DNA of 64,000 nucleotides from NCBI GenBank assembly GCA_963784195.1, contig CAWARA010000020.1:806001-870000 (forward strand), in the 5' to 3' direction. The notes under the pieces are model-generated. The model had not been told where the DNA came from. It made no database searches and was given only the letters and a program-made list of their open reading frames with translations. Numbering within the stretch: the first letter of the stretch is position 1; the number at the start of each line of letters is the position of its first letter. This DNA is from CAVQAH01 sp963784195. GTDB lineage: Bacteria; Acidobacteriota; Vicinamibacteria; Vicinamibacterales; 2-12-FULL-66-21. Below are positions 43,194-52,512 of this stretch, in pieces. Made by a program: the position numbers and the translations under genes.

Positions 43194-43545
43194 GGAGGCC
43201 ACGGAGGGGACGGAGGTCACGGAACAAGCTTCAAAAACGGAGACACGGAGACACGGAGGGCTCAAGGATTGGGTCGACAGCGTTGGACCGCGATCGGCCG
43301 CGCGAAGCGCGGGGTGAGGAGGCCGGTGATCGGGAATTCGAGCGCCGACCAGGGCCCAGATCGCGCTCGAATTCCCGATCACCGGCCTCCTCACCGCCGG
43401 GCTGCGCCCGGCTGCCGATCGCCAAGAAATCGCTGCGAGATCCTGAGTCCCTCCGTGTCTCCGTGTCTCCGTTTTTGAAGCTCGTTCCGTTCCCTCCCGT
43501 CCCCTCCGTCTCCGTCCCCCGTCTCCGTCCCCCCGTGACCTCCCC
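43194..43545. repeat. Nested inverted-repeat element, 34-bp outer and 31-bp inner perfect arms
   Basis: Outer arms 43227-43260 and 43449-43482 are exact reverse complements over 34 bases, made of CGGAGACACGG words. Inner arms 43315-43345 and 43363-43393 are exact over 31 bases with a 17-base loop. Beyond the outer arms GGGGAGGCCACGGAGGGGACGGAG faces CCCCTCCGTCTCCGTC and GTGACCTCCCC, extending partial pairing. It occupies the divergent gap between an ADOP permease and the DUF4097 gene. No ORF inside is credible. Confidence 0.92.
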
Positions 43546-43595
43546 AACCAACGCGAGGCCCACAAACTTCGTCCAATGGCATCGAGGAGCAGGAC

Positions 43596-44420
43596 ATGAA
43601 CAGAACACGGTTTGGATGCCTGATCGTTTTTGCCTTGATTTTGGTCGGATCTGCCGGTGGTGTGTCGCCAGCGGCTCAGCAGGCCGTGACGGGTGACGAC
43701 TGGTGCAGGGGCGAAAACTGGGGCAGGGACCGGGAGGGCGTCTGTGAGGTCAGAGAGTACTCCCTCCTCGCCGGAGCCGCCTCGGTGGATGTGAACGCCG
43801 AGCCGAACGGCGGAATCCAGGTACAGGGCGGGCAGCGCGGCGACATCTTCGTGCGTGCGAAGGTCGTCGCGGTCGCATCGAGCGAACAGCGCGCGAGAGA
43901 GATCGCTTCCGCAGTGCGCATCGACGCCGCGCCTGACAAGGTGGCCGCAGAAGGTCCTTCGGGCCTCGAGCGGAACGAACACTGGTCGGTCAGTTATCGC
44001 CTCGAAGTCCCGAGTCACTCGTCACTCTCGCTCCGCTCGACCAACGGCGGGATCTCGATTCACGACGTCGAGGGCAAGATCGAGTTTCGGACCGTCAACG
44101 GAGGCGTGACGCTCTCGCGACTCGGCGGCGACGTGCGCGGCAGGACGAGCAACGGTGGCGTCACGGTGGACCTCGATGGCGCAACCTGGAATGGCGCCGG
44201 TCTCGACGTGGAGACGAGCAATGGCGGCGTGAAGCTGAGCATCCCCGCGCAGTACTCCGCGCGTCTCGACGCGGGAACGGTGAATGGCGGTTTCAACATC
44301 GACTTCCCCGTCAACGTGCAAGGCCGTATCGATCGCCAGATCACGGCGGACATCGGGTCTGGGGGCCCCCTCATCCGAGTACGAACGAACAACGGCGGCG
44401 TACGCGTGACGCGCAAGTAG
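43596..44420 (+). CDS. DUF4097-family beta-repeat exported protein
   Basis: 274 residues with a signal peptide (MNRTRFGCLIVFALILVGSAGG). The mature part repeats short strands each capped by Asn-Gly-Gly (NGGIQV, NGGISI, NGGVTL, NGGVTV, NGGVKL, NGGFNI, NGGVRV), spaced by about 20 residues, the pattern of the DUF4097 parallel beta-helix family. Such proteins are periplasmic or surface-exposed with no known activity, often linked to anti-sigma or stress loci. It precedes a TolC-like gene in the same direction by about 330 bp. Confidence 0.85.
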   Translation: MNRTRFGCLIVFALILVGSAGGVSPAAQQAVTGDDWCRGENWGRDREGVCEVREYSLLAGAASVDVNAEPNGGIQVQGGQRGDIFVRAKVVAVASSEQRAREIASAVRIDAAPDKVAAEGPSGLERNEHWSVSYRLEVPSHSSLSLRSTNGGISIHDVEGKIEFRTVNGGVTLSRLGGDVRGRTSNGGVTVDLDGATWNGAGLDVETSNGGVKLSIPAQYSARLDAGTVNGGFNIDFPVNVQGRIDRQITADIGSGGPLIRVRTNNGGVRVTRK

Positions 44421-44446
44421 ATTCCGCGCCTCTCTTCCTCGTCTGT

Positions 44447-44535
44447 GGGCCCGATCTTGAGATCGGCGTGCCGCCAAGATCCAGCTGAGTCTGCTGATTA
44501 CCGGCACGCGCGAACTTAAGGTCGGGCCTACAGGT
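44447..44535. repeat. GCCCGATCT hairpin pair before tolC-like gene
   Basis: CCGATCT-TG-AGATCGG is perfect (44451-44466), and the flanks GGGCCCG.. and GTGCCG (about 44468-44473) face CGGCAC (about 44502-44507) and GGTCGGGCC (about 44520-44528). Same dispersed family as 7935-8004. The rest of the 44421-44746 gap shows only a weak TACAAT box near 44655. Confidence 0.6.
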
Positions 44536-44746
44536 GTCTGTGAAGGCCGCCCGGCCGATCGCCACCACCGCGCACGCCGACCGATCAAGCCCGACAACCC
44601 GCCCCACATTACCGACACGAGCCAGTGAACCGGCTCTGTGCCCAGCTGTTGCATACAATTGAGGGTTGAGTCGCCGCCCTCCGACCGCGGCCGTCGGCCG
44701 CGTGAACCGCCTTTCTCTGAAATGCGCGATTTACGCTTTTTTCGAA

Positions 44747-46381
44747 ATGGATGATGTCGTGCGAACAACTGTCCTCATCGCTCTTCTCACCTTCGCCATT
44801 CCCGCTCTGACGGACTCAGCCCCGGTGGCAGCCCAGCAGCCAGCACCGCGAACACTGACGCTCGACGAAGCGCTCGAGCTTGCCGAAGCTCGCAGCGAAC
44901 AGATGGCGATCGCGCGTGCCGGGGTCGAACGCGCCGGCGGAGAACTGATGCGTGCGCGGAGTGACCTGTTCCCGCAACTGTCGGGGGCTGTGTCCTACGA
45001 CAGAGCGCTCGCGTCCGAATTCTCGGGCATTTTCGACACCGGGACCGCGGAGCCCTGCCCGCCATTCATCGCGGATCCGCAAGCGACTGTCGAGCAGCGG
45101 CTGACAGAGCTGGAGCGGGCGGTCGATTGCGGCGCCACGGGCCCCGTGTCTGAGGACGAGCTCGCGAATCTCGAGGACCTCCCGTTCGGCCGCAAGAACA
45201 CCTGGCGATTCAATCTGTCCTTCTCGCAGAACGTGTACTCGGGCGGACGGATTGGTGCGCAGACGGCCATCGCGAACGCCTCACGTGAAAACGCCCAGAT
45301 CACGCTGACGTCGACCCGCGCGCAACTGATGCTCGACGTCGTGCGCGCCTACTATGATGCGGCGTTGACCGAGCGCCTGGTCGAGATCGCAGAGGCGACG
45401 TATCGTCAGGCGGACGCGACATTCGAACAGACGCGGCTCTCGTTCCAGGCCGGCAGTCAGCCGGAATTCGAGTTGCTGCGCGCGCAGGTGGCGCGCGACA
45501 ACCAGCGGCCGGGCGTGATCCGGCGTCGAGCCGAGCGCGACATCGCGATGCTCCGGCTCAAGCAACTGCTCGAGATTCCGGCGGCCGAACGAATCGCGTT
45601 GACTGTCCCGCTCGAGGGGGACACGCTCGCCGCCCCGGCCGGACTCGGGGCAGGCGTCATGCTCACGGCGGATACGTCAATCCCGGAGGTGCCGAGGGCG
45701 ACTGTCCGGCAGGCCGAAACACTAGTCCGCCAGAGCGAAGCCAACGTCGACATCGCGCGCTCCCAGCGGCTGCCGACCGTCAACCTGACGTCGTCGTATG
45801 GCGAGATCGCGTATCCGTCCGGTGCATTTCCCGTCCTCGACAGCTTCCGCAGGAATTGGACGGTTGGCGCAATCATGCAGGTACCGATTCTGACTGGCGG
45901 CCGCCTGAAGGCTGACGAAGTGATCGCCCGAGCGGATGCCCGCGAGTCCCAGGCGCGCCTTCAGCAGGCGCGCGAGCTCGCCGTGCTCGACACGCAATCG
46001 GCGTACGAAGAATTGCGCGCGTCGCAGGCGGCCTGGGAAGCGAGCGCGGGCACGGTACAACAGGCGCAGCGCGCGTACGAGATCGCGGAATTGCGGTACC
46101 GCGAAGGCGTGTCGACGCAACTCGAGCTGAGCGACGCTCGTTTGCTGCTCGCGCAGTCGCAGGCATCTCGAGCACAGGCCGCTCGCGATCTTCAACTTGC
46201 GCGAGCACGCGTCGGACTCCTTCCGGATCTGCCCATCAGCACGACCGGATTCACGACGACACCGCTCACGATACCTGTCACCCCTGAAACGACAGTACCC
46301 GGCCAGTCGCCGCTCACGCGGCCGGCGACGATAACGGCGCCAGGCACTCAGGTGACGAGGCCAGGCGGAGGACAGAACTGA
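44747..46381 (+). CDS. TolC-family outer-membrane efflux protein
   Basis: 544 residues. A signal peptide (VLIALLTFAIPALTDSAPVAAQQ) precedes two outer-membrane-efflux repeats: LTLDEALELAEARSEQMAIARAGVERAGGELMRARSDLFPQLSGAVSYDR and, later, VRQAETLVRQSEANVDIARSQRLPTVNLTSSYG, each with long alpha-hairpins that form the periplasmic tunnel. Such channels work with an inner-membrane pump and adaptor, but no HlyD-type adaptor or pump gene follows; the MacB-like permeases in the window are possible partners by inference. ATG at 44747 chosen for a proper signal peptide; a GTG 5 codons later is an alternative. Confidence 0.92.
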   Translation: MDDVVRTTVLIALLTFAIPALTDSAPVAAQQPAPRTLTLDEALELAEARSEQMAIARAGVERAGGELMRARSDLFPQLSGAVSYDRALASEFSGIFDTGTAEPCPPFIADPQATVEQRLTELERAVDCGATGPVSEDELANLEDLPFGRKNTWRFNLSFSQNVYSGGRIGAQTAIANASRENAQITLTSTRAQLMLDVVRAYYDAALTERLVEIAEATYRQADATFEQTRLSFQAGSQPEFELLRAQVARDNQRPGVIRRRAERDIAMLRLKQLLEIPAAERIALTVPLEGDTLAAPAGLGAGVMLTADTSIPEVPRATVRQAETLVRQSEANVDIARSQRLPTVNLTSSYGEIAYPSGAFPVLDSFRRNWTVGAIMQVPILTGGRLKADEVIARADARESQARLQQARELAVLDTQSAYEELRASQAAWEASAGTVQQAQRAYEIAELRYREGVSTQLELSDARLLLAQSQASRAQAARDLQLARARVGLLPDLPISTTGFTTTPLTIPVTPETTVPGQSPLTRPATITAPGTQVTRPGGGQN

Positions 46382-46500
46382 AGGCTGACAGCTGGGCAAC
46401 AACGCGAGTTCAGGTGAAGAACAGGACGGGCTGGATGGGATTCTCGAAGAGCATCGGAAGGCGAAATCAGGTGGGACGAGGGCAGGGCCGGATGTCGTCT

Positions 46501-46585
46501 CGTAGTGTCCGGCTTTAGCCGGACCCCGGTTTGTGCGGCTGAAGCCGGACACTACGTCCAAAGTCCGGCTGAAGCCGGACGCTAC
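46501..46585. repeat. TCCGGCTTTAGCCGGA family hairpins
   Basis: CGTAGTGTCCGGCTT (46501-46515) pairs exactly with AAGCCGGACACTACG (46542-46556); a further AGTCCGGCTGAAGCCGGACGCTACG copy follows at 46562-46586. Same family as 1130-1220. Lies between the convergent tolC-like and S9 peptidase genes and may terminate both. Confidence 0.8.
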
Positions 46586-46588
46586 GAA

Positions 46589-48662
46589 TCACCTGCCGGC
46601 GGCGTTCGGACCCGTCGGCGCACCCGTCAGGTGCTTCCCTATCCACGCGAACACCGTCTCGTGCCAGTAGCGGCTGTTGAGCGCCTTCAGCACCCAATGA
46701 CCCTCGTCGGGAAACACGATCATTTCCGCGGGCACGCCGTTGCGGCGCAGAACAGTGAAGAGCTGCATGCCCTGATCGACGGGCACTCTGAAATCCAGCT
46801 CGTTGGTGATGATGAGCGTCGGCGTCTTGATCTTCTGCGCGTTCAGGTGCGGCGACCACTTCGCGAACTGCGCCCGCGCCTTGGCGTCCCAGGGTCTGCC
46901 GCCGAACTCCCATTCAGGGAACCACAACTCCTCGGTGCTCATGCTCATCGAATCAAGGTTGAAGACACCGTCGTGTGACACGGCAACCTTGAAACGATCG
47001 GTCTGACCCAGGAGCCAATTGACGGCATACCCGCCGTAGCTCGCACCGGCGATGCCCATGCGGGTGGCGTCTGCGAACGGCATCTTTGCGACCGCATCGA
47101 AGACGGCGTTGAGGTCGACCATCACCTTGCCGCCCCAGTCGCCGGAGATTTCGTCGACAAACTTCTGACCGAAACTTGTCGAGCCTCGCGGATTCGGGGC
47201 TGCCACGACCCAACCCTGTGCCGCCCACAGCGACGGGTTCCAGCGATTCGACCAGGCATCTTCCCAGGCGCCCTGCGGTCCGCCATGGATCAGAAACACG
47301 ACCGGATACTTTTTCGCCTGGATCGAAATCGGGCGGCTTGATCAGCCAATACTGGATCGATGCGCCGGCGGCGCCGATGACCGTCAGGCTCTCAGGCGCG
47401 GTGAACGACACGTCTTTCAGCCACGATGCGTTCAGGTTGGTCAGCTGACGAGCACCGCTGCCGTCAGCCGCGATTCGGAACAACTCGGGAGGCGCCGTCA
47501 GCGTCGACTTGGCAAACACGACGAAGCCGTCACCGGGCCTTGCCGACGCGATCGCGCCCCCTTCGGCGACGCGCTTTGGCGCGCCGCCTGCAGACGGAAC
47601 GACGAAAAGGTTTTCCCGCGCGTTCTGCCCCGCTGTAAACCAGATCGTGCTGCCATCCTTGGTCAGGGAAAAGTCGCCAACCGAGATGTCAGGCGTTTCG
47701 AACACGGTGCGACGGTTGCCTGACGTCCGATCGTAGGCGTCGAGATACCAGCGATCGGCCTCGAAGCCTGGGCGACGCTGGGCACGGACGAAGATCGTCC
47801 GCCCGTCGGGCGAGAACACAGGCTGCACGTCGGCCGCGGGATTCTGCGTCAGCTTGCGCGGCTCGCCACCTTCCACCGCCACGACGAACACATCGTTGTT
47901 CGTCGTCCAGGCCTCGCGATCGGCGCCCTCGCGGTTCGATACGAACGCGATCTCCTTGCCGTCAGGCGAGAAAGCGATCGCGGCATCCTCCTGCTGGGTG
48001 GGCGGCGAGTCGAAATCACCGGGCGTCAGGTCGGTCGTGCGTCCGCTCTCCACGTCGGTTACGAACACATGGTGTCGAACGTTCTCGCGCCACGAGTCCC
48101 AGTGGCGGTACAACAGCCGGGTGATCCGCCTCGCCTTGACCGGGTTCTTCTCGTTGGCTTCCTTCTGTTTCGCGTTGCAGGCTTCGTCGCGGCACGCCGG
48201 ATACACATCCGAAACGAACGCGACACGCGATCCGTCGCTGGAGACAATCAGCGGCGGCTCGACACCCATCGCCAGGCTCGTCAGCTTCCGGACATTGCTG
48301 CCGTCGGCGCTCGCGACATAGACCTGCGGATCGCCATCTCGTGACGAGATGAACGCGAGGGTGCGGCCGTTCTGCGAGAACCGCGGCGTGTTCTCGCTCT
48401 TCTCTCCGGCGATCAGCGGTTTGGGCTCGCTGGATCCGTCCGCGGCGACGGACCAGATATCCGCATTCCGGGCGCCAGTCTTGCCGTCGGTCACGGTCCG
48501 CACGAACGCGACCGTCCGGCCGTCGGACGAGAGCTGAGGATCGGCGACGCGGACTGATGCGATCAGATCGTCGATCGTCATGGCGCGCCCGGCGGCGGCG
48601 CGGCCGGAGGTCTGAAGTGTGACAGCAGCCAGAGCTGCAAGGATGATAGTCGTGAGTCGCAT
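46589..48662 (-). CDS. S9-family prolyl oligopeptidase-type peptidase (frame break near 47318)
   Basis: About 690 residues once repaired. Signal peptide (MRLTTIILAALAAVTLQTSGRAAA), then a WD-like beta-propeller of repeated PQLSSDGRTVAFVR-type blades (residues about 35-400), then an alpha/beta-hydrolase domain with the nucleophile in GIAGASYGGYA, Asp in ITNELDFRVP and His in DEGHWV. Translation leaves frame in PDFDPGEKVSGRVSDPW; removing one base near 47318 restores AKKYPVVFLIHGGPQGAW. The enzyme cleaves peptides or acylated amino acids in the periplasm. The second half alone (46589-47299) is an intact frame with its own ATG. Confidence 0.9.
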
Positions 48663-48679
48663 GTCTTGCTCCTAAGTCG

Positions 48680-48740
48680 CCCAATCACGAATCGAGTCCA
48701 GGCTCGAGTCGAGCCGAGTCCCGAGCCCCGACTCAACACA
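48680..48740. repeat. CGAGTCC word repeats
   Basis: Imperfect words CGAGTCCAGG, CGAGTCGAGC, CGAGTCCCGAG and CCGACTC in the gap upstream of the S9 peptidase. Low complexity, no ORF. Confidence 0.5.
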
Positions 48741-48743
48741 GCC

Positions 48744-49199
48744 CTACCACCTGAACATGGGCCGGCCATTCGGTGTGCCTGGCCACGGAATCGAGAGCAC
48801 GATCGCGATAAGCGCAAGGCCGTAAAAGATTGCGGCCAGGCGATGCCGGCGCGCATCGTTCGGGGCCTTGGCGATCTTCGCCTTGCCGATGTGCGCGAGG
48901 GCGATCCCGACCACCATGCCGAAGAGGTGCTCTACCGCCCAGAATCGCAGGCCCGAGTTACGCATCGCGGCGCCGAAATCACCGAAGGCCGCTGTCGTGA
49001 AAGGGCTGAGGACGAAGTACAGCAGGGCGCCCAGCAGGAACTGGAGATCGAGCGTTATCGTGAACCAGCGGCCGACACTCTGATCGGTCGGCGTCCATGG
49101 CCTCTGCGCGCGTGTCAACCCCCTGGCGAAGGCCGAGATCCCCAGAAGCAATACGGCCCAACGGAGCCAGGAGTGAATCAGCAGGATTCCCGAATACAT
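48744..49199 (-). CDS. Conserved integral membrane protein, cytochrome-b561-like layout
   Basis: 151 residues with four predicted membrane helices (about 5-25, 45-68, 85-102, 120-138). Histidines occur in helices 1 (His9) and 3 (HLFG and AHIGK), a layout compatible with heme binding as in cytochrome b561-like proteins, but the spacing is not proof. I do not recognise a named family. It ends near an S9 peptidase gene and follows the thioredoxin-like gene by 28 bp on the same strand, so it may be co-transcribed with that redox protein. Confidence 0.65.
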   Translation of the reverse strand: MYSGILLIHSWLRWAVLLLGISAFARGLTRAQRPWTPTDQSVGRWFTITLDLQFLLGALLYFVLSPFTTAAFGDFGAAMRNSGLRFWAVEHLFGMVVGIALAHIGKAKIAKAPNDARRHRLAAIFYGLALIAIVLSIPWPGTPNGRPMFRW

Positions 49200-49227
49200 C
49201 GGCGAGGTCCGTTCGCGAAGCGTGCGG

Positions 49228-49830
49228 TTACTTGTTGGTGTGCAGGGTCAGGAGCTCGACGATTTCCCGAATCGCGCTCTTGCCCTGATCCTCTTGGTAC
49301 CACTTGTATTTCTGGTCGAGAAGGTCACGCTGGCTCAGCAAGTCCTGCTGTTCGATGTACCACTTCTGCAGCGCGGATGGGCGCTCCACCCACGCGGCGA
49401 GGAACGTGCCGGTCTCGTCCAGGAGAACTACGGTAGGCGTCGCCGCGCGGCCGTCCGGGGTCCTGTGCGCTTCCATCACCGGGCGGCCGGCGCTCGAGTC
49501 GACGATCCGCAGGTCCAGGACCTCCGGGGCCGACTCGGCGAGCCTGGCTACATAGGGAAGGGTGTTCGCGGAATCGCCGCACCAGTCTTCGGCGACGATC
49601 AGCAGTCGGCGGCGGGCGCCGAGCTGCTGGACACGGGTCACCGCCTCGGCGTCGACCTTCGCATCCTTCGAGCGCTCGAGCCACTCGTCCCGGCGGGAGC
49701 GGGCAGCGTCAAGAAAGTCACGATACGGCACCCCTTTGTCGAAAAGCGCCGCGTAATCGATGGTCGATGAGGCCGAAAATGAGACGAGGACCGCGCCCAA
49801 AAACCCCGCCGCAAGACTCATCCGAGCCAC
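49228..49830 (-). CDS. Exported thioredoxin-like protein with single-cysteine WCGDS site
   Basis: 200 residues. Signal-like N-terminus (LAAGFLGAVLVSFSA), then a helical segment and a thioredoxin fold with the active-site region LLIVAEDWCGDSANTLPYVARLAE, the cis-proline ATPTVVLLDE, and a C-terminal helix-rich tail. Only the first cysteine of the usual CxxC is present; the second is serine, so it would act as a monothiol or structural protein rather than a classic disulfide reductase. Substrate and partner unknown. Confidence 0.8.
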   Translation of the reverse strand: MARMSLAAGFLGAVLVSFSASSTIDYAALFDKGVPYRDFLDAARSRRDEWLERSKDAKVDAEAVTRVQQLGARRRLLIVAEDWCGDSANTLPYVARLAESAPEVLDLRIVDSSAGRPVMEAHRTPDGRAATPTVVLLDETGTFLAAWVERPSALQKWYIEQQDLLSQRDLLDQKYKWYQEDQGKSAIREIVELLTLHTNK

Positions 49831-49836
49831 TGTAAC

Positions 49837-49887
49837 GGGGTCAGGTCTTGAATCTCAACCTTTTTCCGGGATTCAAGACCTGACCCC
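49837..49887. repeat. REP-like hairpin with 18-bp perfect arms (GGGGTCAGGTCTTGAATC)
   Basis: GGGGTCAGGTCTTGAATC (49837-49854) and GATTCAAGACCTGACCCC (49870-49887) are exact reverse complements with a 15-base loop. A close relative of this unit lies at 57378-57455. It separates the divergent thioredoxin-like and ABC ATPase genes. Confidence 0.85.
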
Positions 49888-49908
49888 CGAGCCATCCGGC
49901 AGTTTCCG

Positions 49909-50688
49909 GTGTCTATGTGGTCGATGCTCGAAGCGCAAGGGCTGACGAAGTTCTATTCGGCGATCCCGGCGGTTCGGGACGTCTCTTTCCAGCTCGAGGC
50001 CGGAGGCATCCTCGGCCTCCTCGGGCCCAACGGCTCAGGCAAGTCGACGACGGTCTCCATGATCGCCGCGTTGCTGGAGCCGTCCGGGGGCAAGGTCCTG
50101 CTCGATGGCGCTGATGTCCGCAGCGACCTGATCGCGTACAAAGCCTCGATCGGTTACGTGCCCGAAGAGGCAGTCCTCTACTCCTACCTGACCGGACCTG
50201 AATACCTCGCCCTCATCGGCGGACTCCGCGGCATTCCTGCTCATACCGTCCAGGATCGGATCGACGGCTTCCTGACGCTCTTCAATCTGAAGGATGACGT
50301 CCACGCGCCGATGACCGCCTACTCGAAAGGGATGCGGCAGAAGATCCTGATTTCGGCGGCACTGCTGCACAACCCGCGCATCATCATCCTCGACGAGCCC
50401 AACTCCGGACTTGACGTCACCACCACGCTGCTCTTGAGGAGCCTCGTGCAGACGCTGGCGCGCGAGGGACGCATGATCGTGTACAGCTCGCATCTGCTCG
50501 AAGCCATCGAACAGGTGGCGACGGACGTGTTGATTCTGCACGACGGCCAGGTCGTCGCGCACGACTCGGTCGACCGGCTCCGCTCGCTGATGGCTCTGCC
50601 GTCGCTCGAACAAGTCTTCCGGACGCTGGTGATCGAAACCGACATCGACGGTCTCGCCAAAGACCTCGTGGCGAACATGAAACGGTGA
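49909..50688 (+). CDS. ABC transporter ATP-binding protein
   Basis: 259 residues, a single nucleotide-binding domain: Walker A GLLGPNGSGKSTT, Q-loop EEAVLYSYLTG, signature YSKGMRQKI, Walker B IIILDEPNSGLD and H-loop SSHLLEA. The profile (helper after signature, no N-terminal extension) matches ABC-2-type exporters. The start is uncertain among ATGs at 49909, 49915 and 49924. Its stop overlaps the GTG start of the following membrane gene, so the two form one export system. Confidence 0.92.
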   Translation: MSMWSMLEAQGLTKFYSAIPAVRDVSFQLEAGGILGLLGPNGSGKSTTVSMIAALLEPSGGKVLLDGADVRSDLIAYKASIGYVPEEAVLYSYLTGPEYLALIGGLRGIPAHTVQDRIDGFLTLFNLKDDVHAPMTAYSKGMRQKILISAALLHNPRIIILDEPNSGLDVTTTLLLRSLVQTLAREGRMIVYSSHLLEAIEQVATDVLILHDGQVVAHDSVDRLRSLMALPSLEQVFRTLVIETDIDGLAKDLVANMKR

Positions 50689-52416
50689 AGACGCTCCTCC
50701 TCGCCCGCACGTTCTTCGCCCGGTTCTTCGAGAGCGATCTGTTACCGCCCGGCGTGCACCAGGCGCAGTTCACGATCTGGATCGTGGCGGGGTTCGCGGC
50801 GCCAGGGCTTCTACTGCCCGCCCGCGCCGCCGACAGCTACCTGGAACTGTCCAGGCATCCGGCACTCCTGATACAAGCCCTCGTCGTCCATCGCCTGCTC
50901 TTCATCACCCTGACGATGATCGCCCTTGGATTCGTGGCGTTGGTGGTCTGGGAAGGGGTGTTTCCGGATCGACGCGACGCGCGTGTCATCGGTGTATTGC
51001 CACTGCCCGGCTCGGTTCTCGTGTTAGCGCGGCTGGCGGCACTGGCAGCGCTCGCCGGGATCTTTCTCATCGGCACGAACGCGGTGCCGACGCTGATGTA
51101 CGGCCCGCTCCTCGCCGCTTATGGCGCGGCGAGCAACATCCTGACCGGCGCGTTCGCTCACATCGTTGCGACGTCGGCTGCCGGCGCATTCGTGTTCTTT
51201 CTCCTGATCGCCTTGCAGGGAATCCTGCTGAACCTCGGATCCCGCCGAGTGGCCGAACGGCTCGGCGTGGCGATGCAGGTGATCTTCGTCGTCGCTCTTC
51301 TCCAGCTGATCTTCTTCTTCCCGCACGTCCGCCGGCTGATCGACGGCGACGTCGGAGTCGTGGTCAACGATCCGTTCCTTCGATACGTTCCGTCGATCTG
51401 GTTTCTCGCGTTGTACGACGTCCTCGGCGGATCGCCGGCGGAAGGGACCTGGCCGGCCGCGCGGCTCGCCCTTTTCGCGTCGGGCGGAGCCATAACGGCA
51501 GCACTGGGCCTGATGGCGGCAACACACGCGAGGCTCCTGCGACTGGCGCTCGAGTCACAACCGATCGGACGCTCACGCCGGTGGACACTGCGCGGCTGGC
51601 GCTTTTCAGTCCGTTGGCTCCGTGGCAGGCCACAGGCACGAGCGATACGGCAGTTCACCATCCGGACGCTCGCGCGAAGCCGCACTCACCGCATGTTGCT
51701 GGCATTGTATGGAGGTGTCGCGCTCGCACTGGTTGTCTCCGGTTTGCTGCCATTGATCTTCATGCGCGGTCTGGCCGGCTTCGCGCAGCCCTCCGTGCCC
51801 GTGCTGTCGGCGCCGTTCGTCCTGATGTTCCTGCTGCTCGTCGGAATGCGCGCGTGCTTTGCTCTCCCGGTCGAGCCCAAGGCCAACTGGGCCATTCGAA
51901 TGTCGGAGCCAGCTGAACGCACGGCGGCGCTGAATGGCGTCAGGGACGCAATGCTCCTCGCCGTCGTCGTTCCTGTCGCTGCCGGCGCCGCGGCAACCGC
52001 GGCAGCGCTGTGGGGCGCCGTGGCCAGGACTTGTCCACGGCGTCGTTAGCCTTGCGATGGGTTTGTTGCTGGTAGAAGTACTGCTGATCGCACTTCGGAA
52101 ACTACCGTTCACCTGCACGTATTTTCCGGGTCTCGCCCGCGTTCGAATGTTGTGGTGGGCATACCTGACTGCCTTCACGACCTTCAGCTTCACCACACCG
52201 CTCATCGAAACGATGATGATCGAGCAGCGGTCCGGCCTGGGAATATTCATCATCGTGACCGGTAGCGCCATCGTCGCTCTCGACATCTTCAGGCAATGGG
52301 CTGCTGGCAACCTCGACGGGTTCAAGTACAACGAGGAAGATCCCACCGCCATGTTTGCCGGCTTCGATCTGAGCGAAGGCCTCGCCGCAAACCGGCCCAC
52401 CCCGCGCTTGAATTAA
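50685..52416 (+). CDS. ABC-2-like transporter membrane protein (frame break near 52018)
   Basis: About 577 residues once repaired, with roughly 12 hydrophobic segments and few conserved polar positions. Starts with GTG overlapping the ATPase stop (50685-50688). The first frame ends AAALWGAVARTCPRRR at 52049; the other frame continues LVHGVVSLAMGLLLVEVLLIALRKLPFTCTY and runs to 52416, so one extra base near 52015 is likely. It must form the channel partner of the ATPase next door. Substrate unknown; larger than typical ABC-2 permeases, nearer to fused or duplicated forms. Confidence 0.78.
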
Positions 52417-52463
52417 GAGCAGCCAGTCGACTCTGGCCCGCTGCTTTGAACCGGCCGGTCAAC

Positions 52464-52499
52464 TAGTATCATCTTGACACTACTGTCATTTTGATACTA
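52464..52499 (+). promoter_or_regulatory. PadR operator-like palindrome over a TTGACA promoter
   Basis: TAGTATCATCTTGACA (52464-52479) and TGTCATTTTGATACTA (52484-52499) are reverse complements with two mismatches and a 4-base centre. The left arm contains a consensus TTGACA -35 box, with a TACTTT -10-like box about 18 bases on, 14 bases before the PadR ATG at 52513. Binding would cover the promoter, as expected for an autoregulated PadR repressor. Confidence 0.7.
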
Positions 52500-52512
52500 C
52501 TTTCTGGGAACG

